64,000 nt of DNA from Ohtaekwangia sp035628875. Its GTDB lineage: Bacteria > Bacteroidota > Bacteroidia > Cytophagales > Cyclobacteriaceae. Every line of letters begins with the position of its first letter. Position 1 is the stretch's first letter. The notes below the pieces were generated by a model. That model saw nothing but the letters and a program-made list of their open reading frames with translations, was not told the DNA's origin and made no database searches. This document shows positions 54,641 to 63,086 of this stretch, one piece after another. A program made the position numbers and the translations under genes. The stretch spans positions 54,472-118,471 of the forward strand of contig DASPIZ010000146.1 in NCBI GenBank assembly GCA_035628875.1. Direction: 5' to 3'.

Positions 54641-56069
54641 GGAGTGCACCGTTTATGGTTCCGAATTCGCCTTGTGTATCGGTGGCTTCGCCCGCAAAGA
54701 ATACTTTATCACCAATCGAAGCAGCAAGATTTTCGCGGTCAGCATTCGTTGCTCCGGGTTTAAGATAAGCAACACCACCTTTGATGTAAGGCTCCTTACC
54801 CCAATCCTGAATAACAACTATAGCATTACCGCCCATATCTTTACGAATATTCGTCGTAGCCTGATCAGGAAAAAATTGATCCAGGTCACTGAGCAACACC
54901 GGAACCATATCCATGCCCAGGGCCGACAATGCTTCCGCCTTGGCTCCTGTTATTGTGGCGGAGAGCGTTTTCATTACATCACTTCTGCCCAAACCGGAAT
55001 TAAAATATTCGGCAGCCTCGGTTCCGCCATATAAAAATCGCAATTCAGGATCCGCTTCATTATCCTGCCAGAAGTTCTTACGAAAATCAAGAACGACGCG
55101 AATTGTTGGATCCATATCCATTCGTGTCAACGCCTGATTTTTTTGTGCAGGAAGCGCTGGTGTAAAGTTTATATCACCATCTTTTAAAACAGATAGGGGA
55201 ACCGTTACAATAACTTTATCGACTTCTACGGTAAAAGCTTCGCCCGATTTTGTACCGGAAAGAATAACTTTATCGCCTGTATAATCAATGTTAGTAATTA
55301 CCGTGTTGTACTGAACTTTCTCCACGGCACTGGCGAAGCTCACCCGCAACGCATCGTTCATGGGGTTTTTGCTAAGCAGGAGTTGAACATCATCCCGCTG
55401 ATTTAAATTTAATCCATCGGCAAGGCCAAAAGCGGACAAGCGGTCATTTTGTGTACCATATTGTTTTCCAATCCAGCCATTCACCACCGGATTAAAGCTG
55501 GGGTTAATCCCCGCTGTGTTCAGTGCATCAGCAACAGAAACATTTCCGCCGTTGTATGTCGCCAGATTATCTGTAAAGGCTTTGGCAGCAACGAAATCCG
55601 GATCGTTCTGAATAGCGGCGTAGTTGAAAACCGTTCCATCAATAAGATAGCGGTCGTGCTCTATGCCGCCCAGGGGTACCGTTGCAATGTTATTCAGATC
55701 AATAAATTTAGACCAACTGGCATTCGATCCCAAGATACGGTCAGCACCTAATTCAACAGGGAAATCACTGCTCAGTGGCGTTTCAGAATTGACGATCAGT
55801 CCAGGACTTGGTTTTTCAATCGGCCGTAACGAACGAATCCTCCCGCCGATGCGATCCGAAGCCTCAAAAAGCAAGACCTTTACACCTTTAGAAAGTAAAT
55901 AATCCGCAGCGTATAATCCAGCAGCACCGGCTCCGATTACGGCTACAGTTCCTTTATAATTTATCTGTGGTTTAGGGTCATCTTCTTTACATGAACTTAA
56001 CCAGGCAGGCAAAATAAGCCCTGCGGAAAGCCCGGCTCCTATATGCTTTAACGCGATTCTTCTTTTCAC
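54591..56069 (-). CDS. Flavin monoamine oxidase family protein, exported
   Basis: This 492-residue protein has the amine oxidase fold. The N-terminal FAD motif is VAVIGAGAAGLYAADYLL followed by LFEASDRIGGRIRS, and the C-terminal flavin segment is KVFFAGEATDTQGEFGTING. The N-terminus has both a twin-arginine start (MKRRIALKHIGAG) and a lipobox LSSC (C27), so it is probably a Tat-exported lipoprotein. The substrate amine or amino acid is unknown. Its 3' end lies in the tandem duplication described separately. Confidence 0.9.
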   Translation of the reverse strand: MKRRIALKHIGAGLSAGLILPAWLSSCKEDDPKPQINYKGTVAVIGAGAAGLYAADYLLSKGVKVLLFEASDRIGGRIRSLRPIEKPSPGLIVNSETPLSSDFPVELGADRILGSNASWSKFIDLNNIATVPLGGIEHDRYLIDGTVFNYAAIQNDPDFVAAKAFTDNLATYNGGNVSVADALNTAGINPSFNPVVNGWIGKQYGTQNDRLSAFGLADGLNLNQRDDVQLLLSKNPMNDALRVSFASAVEKVQYNTVITNIDYTGDKVILSGTKSGEAFTVEVDKVIVTVPLSVLKDGDINFTPALPAQKNQALTRMDMDPTIRVVLDFRKNFWQDNEADPELRFLYGGTEAAEYFNSGLGRSDVMKTLSATITGAKAEALSALGMDMVPVLLSDLDQFFPDQATTNIRKDMGGNAIVVIQDWGKEPYIKGGVAYLKPGATNADRENLAASIGDKVFFAGEATDTQGEFGTINGALQSAERAALEVIAAITA

Positions 56070-56138
56070 AGGATTCTACAAGTTAAGGGACATCAAATGT
56101 TATAAAAATAATCGACTCCCGCGAACATTATCAGATCA

Positions 56139-56270
56139 ATGGAAAACTTTAGCCTTGACCTGCCGGGTATGCCGGTCGACCGTTCATCGCTTAATAATTC
56201 GTTTTTGAACGCGACTTTTAGCACCGGAAATTTGGTGAGGCAAAAGGGAACTCCGACTTTCGGGATATGA
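56139..56270 (+). CDS. Possible 43-residue ORF overlapping the NadR-like gene
   Basis: An ATG at 56139 opens 43 codons to a TGA that overlaps the next ATG as ATGA (56267-56270). The product (MENFSLDLPGMPVDRSSLNN at its start) is short, has no signal peptide and resembles nothing I know. The exact 4-base coupling to a real gene is the only support; without homologues it may be chance. Confidence 0.35.
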   Translation: MENFSLDLPGMPVDRSSLNNSFLNATFSTGNLVRQKGTPTFGI

Positions 56271-56809
56271 ATGCAACAGAGATCAAACAGGCAAAGAAAG
56301 TGGCGATCATCGGTCCTGAATGTACCGGGAAATCGGATTTATCAGCGTTTCTGGCGGACCATTTTAAAACAAGCTGGGTTCCCGAATATGCCCGCGGTTA
56401 CATTGATAACCTCGTGCGGCCCTATACTGAAGATGATCTGTTAATTATTGCACACGGACAACTGCGATTGGAAGAAAGCTTTTCGCAAACTGTGGAAGAC
56501 GTGCTGATCTGCGATACCAATTTGTATGTGATCAAAATCTGGAGTGAATTTAAATTTGGTCGATGTGCGCAAGAGATTCTGGACGAAATTGAAACAAGAC
56601 CTTACGATCTTTATTTGCTTACCTACATCGATATTCCCTGGGAAGAAGATCCGCAACGCGAACATCCTGAGGAAAGAGAAAAACTGTATTCCATATATCT
56701 TCAGGAGATGCAACAGCAAAACGTTCCCTTTATCGAAATCAAAGGTGAAAAGCAACAGCGACGCAAGACCGCGATTGATGCGATTGAAAAACTGCTGATA
56801 CCAGCATAA
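56267..56809 (+). CDS. NadR-like AAA ATPase/kinase (ribosylnicotinamide kinase type)
   Basis: The 180-residue P-loop protein has Walker A GPECTGKS (16-23), an acidic VLICDTNLYVIKIWSEF motif and YIDIPWEEDPQREHPEER, as in the kinase domain of NadR and stand-alone AAA_28 kinases. These phosphorylate nicotinamide riboside to NMN for NAD salvage. The transcription-factor and NMN adenylyltransferase domains of full NadR are missing. pnuC, its usual partner, is not adjacent; a small ORF overlaps its start instead. Confidence 0.85.
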   Translation: MNATEIKQAKKVAIIGPECTGKSDLSAFLADHFKTSWVPEYARGYIDNLVRPYTEDDLLIIAHGQLRLEESFSQTVEDVLICDTNLYVIKIWSEFKFGRCAQEILDEIETRPYDLYLLTYIDIPWEEDPQREHPEEREKLYSIYLQEMQQQNVPFIEIKGEKQQRRKTAIDAIEKLLIPA

Positions 56810-57226
56810 GTCTTTCGTCAAGCAACATCTCGTCTTGCACTTTACTTGTTTATCATATGTCGTTGACTTAAGCTTGTTGTTTATGGCCTCACCCTGTCCT
56901 CTCCAAAGGAGAAGGTTTATGGAAGCTTAACTCAACGGCATTGTATGATACATAGCAATTTCTATGAAAACTTCCCGAACTGGATGAGGTCTCATGGATA
57001 ACAGTTGATCAACAAAATAGGGTAAAAAAAATTTCTTCGTGTTAATCTCTATCTCAACGATTCCTTTTTGTTGTTAATGAATGCAACTTTAATGCAACAA
57101 TTGATGCAACATTCAGGGAGAATTATAAAAACAATCAAATTAATCTCATCAGGTGAGTTATTTTTCTCTAACAATTAACCGTTAACTTATAATCGTTAAA
57201 TTCGGCTTTCCTAAATAAATCCCCCT
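56810..57226. other. Intergenic region upstream of the GH3 gene
   Basis: About 417 bases carry no gene. At about 56884-56917 lies GCCTCACCCTGTCCTCTCCA followed by AAGGAGAAGG, a phrase of the dispersed CCTCACCC...GGAGAGGG kind seen in many genomes. The last 170 bases are AT-rich and repeat the word TTAATGAATGCAAC / TTAATGCAAC. No promoter of the exact consensus was found. Confidence 0.5.
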
Positions 57227-59863
57227 ATGAAAGTACGGATAAAAATCCTCCTCGCGTTAATTCTGATCGGCATGGTTTCGTTTACCACAACCGTTGATCA
57301 GGAATATGACTATCCTTTCCAAAACCCGGAACTCACCATTGAAGAACGTGTGAATGATCTTGTTTCACGACTCACGTTGGAGGAGAAAGTAGCCCAGATG
57401 TTAAACAGCGCTCCTGCCATTCCGCGATTGGGTATCCCATCTTACGACTGGTGGAATGAAGTATTACATGGTGTTGCGCGTACGCCGTATGGTGTAACTG
57501 TATATCCTCAGGCCATTGGCATGGCGGCTACATTTGATACCGCTTCTCTGCATCGCATGGCGGACTATTCTGCACTTGAAGGACGAGCAATCTATAACAA
57601 AGCAATTCGCGATGGAAAATCTGGTCAGCGTTATGTCGGACTAACTTACTGGACACCCAACATCAACATCTTCAGAGATCCGCGTTGGGGAAGAGGCCAG
57701 GAAACATACGGTGAAGATCCTTACCTCACCGCCATGCTGGGCCGCGCCTTTGTACATGGGCTGCAAGGTGATGACCCGAAATATCTTAAAGCTGCGGCGT
57801 GTGCAAAACATTATGCTGTTCATAGCGGGCCCGAACCTTCGCGCCACGTATTCGATGCTCAGTCAACAGACTATGATTTGTGGGATACTTACCTCCCCGC
57901 ATTTGAAGAACTCGTTGTGCATGCTGATGTAGCGGGTGTGATGTGTGCCTACAATGCTTTTCGAACACAACCTTGTTGCGCAAGCGATATCCTGATGAAT
58001 GATATACTCCGCGATCAATGGAAGTTCACAGGTTACGTTACATCAGATTGCTGGGCCATTGACGATTTCTTTAAAAACCACAAAACCCATCCGGATGCAG
58101 CCAGTGCTTCCACAGATGCCGTGATGCATGGAACGGATATAGATTGCGGAACAGATGCCTATAAGTCATTGGTGCAAGCTGTCAAGGAAGGAAAGATAAC
58201 AGAACGCCAGATTGATGTTTCGGTTAAAAGATTATTCACCATACGCTTTCGCCTGGGGATGTTCGATCCAACCTCAATGGTTAAATACGCACAAACAACG
58301 GATGCGGTACTGGAAAGTGAACCACACAAAGCCCATTCATTAAAGATGGCACAACAGTCCATCGTGTTGCTGAAGAATGAAAAAGGAACCCTACCCTTGC
58401 GTAAGAATCTGAAAAAAATCGCCGTTGTCGGACCAAATGCTGACAATCCTATCGCGGTGTTAGGTAACTACAATGGTATGCCTTCCGAAATTGTTACGGC
58501 ACTGGAAGGTATTAAGAACAAAGTCGGCAAAAACACAGAAGTGGTGTATGAAAGAGCAACAACCTTTACAAGAGATACGCTGCTTCGTTATTCAGATATC
58601 ACTTCGCAATATAGTTTCGATGGCAAACCAGGCGTTTATGCTGAATATTTCAACAGTACTGACTTAAGTGGCACTCCTGTGCTTACCCGCATGGAAAAAA
58701 CCGTTGATCACCAGTGGCAGGAAGGTGAGATTGTCGTCAAAGACATGAAAGCATATAATTTCTCGGCCCGATACACCACGGACTTTACCGCGAGTTCATC
58801 CGGAGAGATTGTTTTTGAAGTTGAAGGTGATGATGGTTATCGTTTTATGATCGACGGTAAAGAACAACTCAACGCCTGGTCACGCAACCGATGGGGAGCA
58901 AAAAACATAAAAGTAAAAACTGAAAAAGGAAAAACCTATCGTCTTGTACTGGAGTATCACCAGGCGCTGGGCAAAGCCGGCATCGCTTTACGTACCGGAA
59001 ACTTTACACGTACCGATTTTAAAGCACTCGCTAAAAGTCTGAAGGATGCAGATGCGATTGTGTTTGTCGGCGGCATATCACCTCAACTGGAAGGTGAAGA
59101 AATGAAAGTAAACGAACCAGGTTTTGATGGTGGTGATCGCACCACAATCCTGTTACCCAAGGTTCAAACCGATTTGATGAAGGCCCTGAAATCCACTGGC
59201 AAACCACTGGTGTTTGTCATGATGACGGGAAGTGCCATAGCCACACCGTGGGAAGCACAAAATGTTCCAGCCATTATCAATTCATGGTATGGCGGACAAT
59301 CGGCAGGAACTGCAATCGCCGATGTTTTGTTCGGTGATTATAACCCCGCAGGTCGTCTACCGGTAACATTTTACAAAAGCGATTCAGATCTTCCCGACTT
59401 CAATGACTACAGCATGAACAACCGCACATACCGGTATTTTAGCGGAGAACCGTTATGGGCATTTGGTCATGGATTGAGTTACACTACATTTCAATATGAT
59501 CAACTGAACATCCCTGCGTCAATAAAAACAAACACACCGCTTTCTATAACTGTACGCGTCACCAACAGCGGAAAGAAAGATGGCGATGAAGTTGTACAAC
59601 TCTATCTAACACGCCAGGGTGCAAACTACAAGACACCGATCCGCGCCCTCAAAGGATTCCAACGCATTCACCTGAAAAGTGGTGAAAGCAAAACCGTTAC
59701 TTTCCATTTACGTCAGCAAGACCTCACGGTTATCCAGGAAGATGGAACAGCAGATCACATCCCCGGTGAACTTTCGGTAAGTGTTGGTGGTAGCCAACCA
59801 AATGCTTCGACAAAAACGAGCAAGAAAACGGTAGAGGGTGTAGTGAAGATTGTGCAGGGGTAG
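57227..59863 (+). CDS. Glycoside hydrolase family 3 enzyme with PA14 domain
   Basis: The 878-residue protein has an N-terminal signal-like helix and a GH3 N-terminal barrel with the nucleophile D274 in GYVTSDCWAIDDF. The GH3 C-terminal sandwich (from KIAVVGPNADNP) is split by a PA14 domain (about 455-600, YAEYFNSTDLSGTPVL, EIVFEVEGDDGYRFM). A fibronectin III-like domain ends the protein (SITVRVTNSGKKDGDEVVQLY in part, VTNSGKKDGDEV). Relatives are beta-glucosidases and beta-xylosidases; the SDCWAI text leans to the xylosidase group. It stands alone with no SusC/SusD pair. Confidence 0.93.
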   Translation: MKVRIKILLALILIGMVSFTTTVDQEYDYPFQNPELTIEERVNDLVSRLTLEEKVAQMLNSAPAIPRLGIPSYDWWNEVLHGVARTPYGVTVYPQAIGMAATFDTASLHRMADYSALEGRAIYNKAIRDGKSGQRYVGLTYWTPNINIFRDPRWGRGQETYGEDPYLTAMLGRAFVHGLQGDDPKYLKAAACAKHYAVHSGPEPSRHVFDAQSTDYDLWDTYLPAFEELVVHADVAGVMCAYNAFRTQPCCASDILMNDILRDQWKFTGYVTSDCWAIDDFFKNHKTHPDAASASTDAVMHGTDIDCGTDAYKSLVQAVKEGKITERQIDVSVKRLFTIRFRLGMFDPTSMVKYAQTTDAVLESEPHKAHSLKMAQQSIVLLKNEKGTLPLRKNLKKIAVVGPNADNPIAVLGNYNGMPSEIVTALEGIKNKVGKNTEVVYERATTFTRDTLLRYSDITSQYSFDGKPGVYAEYFNSTDLSGTPVLTRMEKTVDHQWQEGEIVVKDMKAYNFSARYTTDFTASSSGEIVFEVEGDDGYRFMIDGKEQLNAWSRNRWGAKNIKVKTEKGKTYRLVLEYHQALGKAGIALRTGNFTRTDFKALAKSLKDADAIVFVGGISPQLEGEEMKVNEPGFDGGDRTTILLPKVQTDLMKALKSTGKPLVFVMMTGSAIATPWEAQNVPAIINSWYGGQSAGTAIADVLFGDYNPAGRLPVTFYKSDSDLPDFNDYSMNNRTYRYFSGEPLWAFGHGLSYTTFQYDQLNIPASIKTNTPLSITVRVTNSGKKDGDEVVQLYLTRQGANYKTPIRALKGFQRIHLKSGESKTVTFHLRQQDLTVIQEDGTADHIPGELSVSVGGSQPNASTKTSKKTVEGVVKIVQG

Positions 59864-59906
59864 TGTTATTTAGGCATAGCTAAATCCAAACACTAAAAAA
59901 TTCAGG

Positions 59907-59987
59907 CTCATCATTATGTTATCTTCTTTAGAAATAGGAAGATAACGTAACGATGAGTAAATAGGAAGCTAACGTAACGATGAGTTT
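59907..59987. repeat. Long hairpin with a duplicated arm after the GH3 gene
   Basis: A 20-base arm (59907-59926) pairs with 59938-59957 with one mismatch and one G-T pair around an 11-base loop. The downstream arm is part of a 27-base unit repeated exactly in tandem (59934-59960 and 59961-59987, differing at three positions). No T-run follows, so it is not a standard terminator. Confidence 0.7.
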
Positions 59988-60207
59988 TACCGATAATTTA
60001 ATTTGTCGTCAATCGCTCGTTGAATTCCGGCGGAGCAATCCAAACACTCCGGCAAACACTCTATCGCTTGTTCGGCATAAAATAAAATTACCTCACCCTT
60101 AACGATCGGTGCCTTTTAATGTCTTCGTTGCTGAACAACTGGTGATTATATGCCAGTTAAGTGCACGACTACCCAAAATTAGCGTCGCATATCAATAATG
60201 TACAACC

Positions 60208-61566
60208 TCACTTAGTCAATGAGAAAGCGACATAAAAATGAAATACCCTGTTTGATACTTTAGGAAAATCTATTCCATCGGGCACATCAAAGATTTGTGT
60301 AAGCCCCAGGTTGTAACGTACACCTAGATTCACATTTTTTGCTGGATCGAATCCAAGGCCGAATGCCAGTGAAACATCACTTTTTTTCATAATGTCTTTC
60401 AGGTCATCATCCACTGCGTCACCATCAATGGTGCCTTTCTCCTTTGCAGAAAGTAGAAATCCAAACTGCGGGCCAAAATGTAATTTGAATTTTCCACCAG
60501 CTTCGAATAATAACGGAACGTTAATATAGTTAACCGATGTGGTTGTTGTTCCCATAGCGCTGCCATTGAAAGTAACATAATTATCTTTCTGCCCCTGCCC
60601 TGAAAAGTAAACCTCTGGCCTGAACCAAAATTTATTTGATATTTTGGTTCGCATATACAACCCCAGGTGAAAGCCTGGTTTCATACTTGCATCGCTATTA
60701 ATTGAAGCGCTGAAAATGGATAGGTTTAATCCACCCTTAACCCCAAACTGCGTTCCGTCAGGTTGAGAAGTAATACGCTTTGCTTCCTCAATATTTGTTT
60801 CAATCAGCTCCTCTTTTACCAATTTCGTTCCTAAGGTCGCTTCTATACGGTTAAGATCCTGTCTGGCTTTCTCCTTACCAACCTGCTGAAAACCCGGGTA
60901 TCGTGCTCCTCCCTCTTCAAACGTATAACATCTGATAAAATACGTTAGGCCCGCTTTAAGATCGATTGTTTTGGAACGCTCACTTCCGGCGATTTGAGCT
61001 TTGAATACTTCAGTACCCGGTTTATTTGTATAGGTAATATAAGTCTTGGGAACACTAACTCCTACACTCGCAGAATCTGTCTTGATTTCAAAAGGAATAT
61101 CAACACTTGAATCGCCGTTACGATAAAAATAAACTATAGCAGGATCATCCTGAGGAGCGGCGCTATAAATTTCGCTCAGCAACTTTTCGCCAAGTCCTTT
61201 CTCCATGCGGTTTAGTGCCGTCCTGGCTTCCTTTAAAGAAGAAAACTCCCGAAAAGATGGTACTCTTTTTTCCTGCTTGAACTTCACTACTGTTTCCACA
61301 AAATAATTTTGTCCTTCGCGCAGTTCCATTGTGATCGAATTTTCCATACCGGCTATTTGTGCTTTAAACGTATGGGTGCCAGGCTCAGCTTTAAAAGTAA
61401 GATAGGTGCCAGGAACACTCATACCTATGCTGGCCGAGTGTGTGCGTATTTCATAAACGCCATCAGTTCCGCCTGTACGGCAAAAATAAACCGAAGCCTG
61501 GCCTTGCGCGTTGGCATAATACGTGAACAGGCAGGATAACAAAGTAATTAGTAAGGTTAATTTCAT
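60208..61566 (-). CDS. Outer-membrane beta barrel with two DUF2846-like domains
   Basis: From the ATG at 61566 the protein has about 452 residues with signal peptide MKLTLLITLLSCLFTYYANAQ. Two related domains follow (about 22-140 and 150-265) built on VYFCRTGG / VYFYRNGDSS, SASIGMSVPGTYLTF / SASVGVSVPKTYITY and GTHTFKAQIAG / GTEVFKAQIAG, as in DUF2846. The C-terminal part (about 280-452) is an outer-membrane barrel (FGVKGGLNLSIFSAS, FRPEVYFSGQGQKDN, NLGVRYNLGLTQIF). The protein may be a porin-like sensor or binding protein; the function is unknown. About 340 bases upstream of it towards the GH3 gene hold no gene besides the hairpin. Confidence 0.8.
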   Translation of the reverse strand: MKLTLLITLLSCLFTYYANAQGQASVYFCRTGGTDGVYEIRTHSASIGMSVPGTYLTFKAEPGTHTFKAQIAGMENSITMELREGQNYFVETVVKFKQEKRVPSFREFSSLKEARTALNRMEKGLGEKLLSEIYSAAPQDDPAIVYFYRNGDSSVDIPFEIKTDSASVGVSVPKTYITYTNKPGTEVFKAQIAGSERSKTIDLKAGLTYFIRCYTFEEGGARYPGFQQVGKEKARQDLNRIEATLGTKLVKEELIETNIEEAKRITSQPDGTQFGVKGGLNLSIFSASINSDASMKPGFHLGLYMRTKISNKFWFRPEVYFSGQGQKDNYVTFNGSAMGTTTTSVNYINVPLLFEAGGKFKLHFGPQFGFLLSAKEKGTIDGDAVDDDLKDIMKKSDVSLAFGLGFDPAKNVNLGVRYNLGLTQIFDVPDGIDFPKVSNRVFHFYVAFSLTK

Positions 61567-61647
61567 TGGTATGAAGCATCTAAACAACAAGATAGTATTT
61601 AGGATTGATATGTCTCTTACGCTGTATCATTTAAAAACGAAACAGTA

Positions 61648-61959
61648 TTGCATTGCCTGGTCAACTTTCATAAGGATGTAAGCTACATCGAACAGATACT
61701 AATTTGCGACAAAAAACACTTTTCTCCTGGAATACGATTAATCGTAAAGGCCATGCAGAAATCCAATCCGTCGTTGATCCGGGCGTTGACCTTCGACTAT
61801 AACGAAGAATTACAATTTCAATTTAACGGCCTTTCCCAGAACGGATTCTTCCCGCTTCAAAAGGGCAGTTTTTTTGTATGGAAATCCCTGGATGACTCGG
61901 AAGTTATGGATGCGCATAATTTGTTCTTGAATCGCCTGTTCACGCAGGGGAATGTGTAG
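61648..61959 (+). CDS. Possible small protein, TTG start
   Basis: A 103-codon frame starts at a TTG at 61648 and has no ATG before residue 56. The product (HKDVSYIEQILICDKKHFS; FDYNEELQFQFNGLSQNGFF) looks protein-like, with balanced composition, but resembles no family I know and may be the remnant of a larger gene. It lies between a divergent barrel gene and the repeat array. Confidence 0.35.
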   Translation: MHCLVNFHKDVSYIEQILICDKKHFSPGIRLIVKAMQKSNPSLIRALTFDYNEELQFQFNGLSQNGFFPLQKGSFFVWKSLDDSEVMDAHNLFLNRLFTQGNV

Positions 61960-61974
61960 GTGGGTTCATTATCT

Positions 61975-63086
61975 TTTGTGTTCGCTGTGAGCTTCAAGGT
62001 ACAGGGGCTGCAAGTTGCAAGTTGTTTTCGATACTGACAGGCTTCCATAATTGCTAAGGTCTTGGGCGATGAGTTTGTTTGATTCGCAGCTTAAACGTTT
62101 TAGATAAACTTCAAGTTTAGTTTGTTGTTCGATAAGTGATGACGGGAACTCTCTTATCAAGCTTTCGAAAATGTGGAGTGTCTTTTCGATATTACTAACG
62201 AATCGCTTTTACCTTTGCTCGAGGGGATCCTTCTGCATGCTTTGTGCGGAGCACACGCGCGCATCAGGATGACGGTAACAGGGGAGAAAATAGCTGTGAG
62301 TTGCGAGCTTCGAGCCACGAGTTTGTTTTGCAATAACTTAATTGTTGTCGATAAGCTTGAAGGGTTCAAGTTTATTTTTGCTAACCAAAGGTTTTCGAAA
62401 ACCAACTTAAACATCAGACATCGAACCTCAAACAACTTTCGAAATCCCTTCGTTACAGAAACCCAACCGCGAACCGCGAACCACGAACATTGATTTTTTG
62501 ATTTCACCAAAGAATCACTTTTACCTTCGCTCGGGGGATTCTTCTGCATGCTTTGTGCGGAGCACACGCGCGCATCAGGATGACGGTAACGATGGGAGAA
62601 AATAGCTTTGAGTTGCGAGCTACGAGCCACGAGTTTGTTGGGCAGTAGATTTAAGGTACGAGGTACGAAGTACGAGGTTAGATTTGATTTGATTGCAGCT
62701 TTCAAAAAGTTATTTTTGCTAACCCAAAAAGGTTTTCGAAACCAACCTCGAACATCAAACCTCAAACGACTTTTTCGAAATCCGTTCGTTATAGAAACCC
62801 AACTTTGAATCTTGAACTTTAAACTATTAGAGTACATGCGCGCATTACAATGACGGTAACAATGGGCCGTAATAGCTGTGAGTTGCGAGCTTCGAGTCGC
62901 GAGTTCGTTAGGTAATAAATAATTGTTTGTCAATAAATCTCAATGTCTTTTTGTTAACCCAAAACGTTTTCGAAAACCAACCTCAAACATCAGACATCAA
63001 ACCTCAAACAATTCTTCGAAATCCCGTCGTTACCGAAACCGAAACTTTGAACTTTGAACCATGAACTTTGAACCATGAACCTTGAA
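61975..63086. repeat. Array of about 300-bp degenerate repeat modules
   Basis: Three related modules are visible (about 62203-62490, 62512-62826 and 62832-63085), and a weaker one lies at 61975-62190. Each has, in order, CATGCTTTGTGCGGAGCACA and CGCGCGCATCAGGATGACGG (modules 1 and 2; module 3 keeps only GCGCGCATTACAATGACGG), then AGTTGCGAGCTTCGAGCCAC, then GTTTTCGAAAACCAACCTCA, then AACATCAGACATCAAACCTC and TTCGAAATCC. Module 2 also contains the GTACGA patch. An open frame of 258 codons on the minus strand is only these repeats read through. Confidence 0.85.

Noticed and set aside
62157..62933. Open frame of 258 codons on the minus strand
   Set aside because: It consists of three readings of the intergenic repeat module and has no independent coding character.
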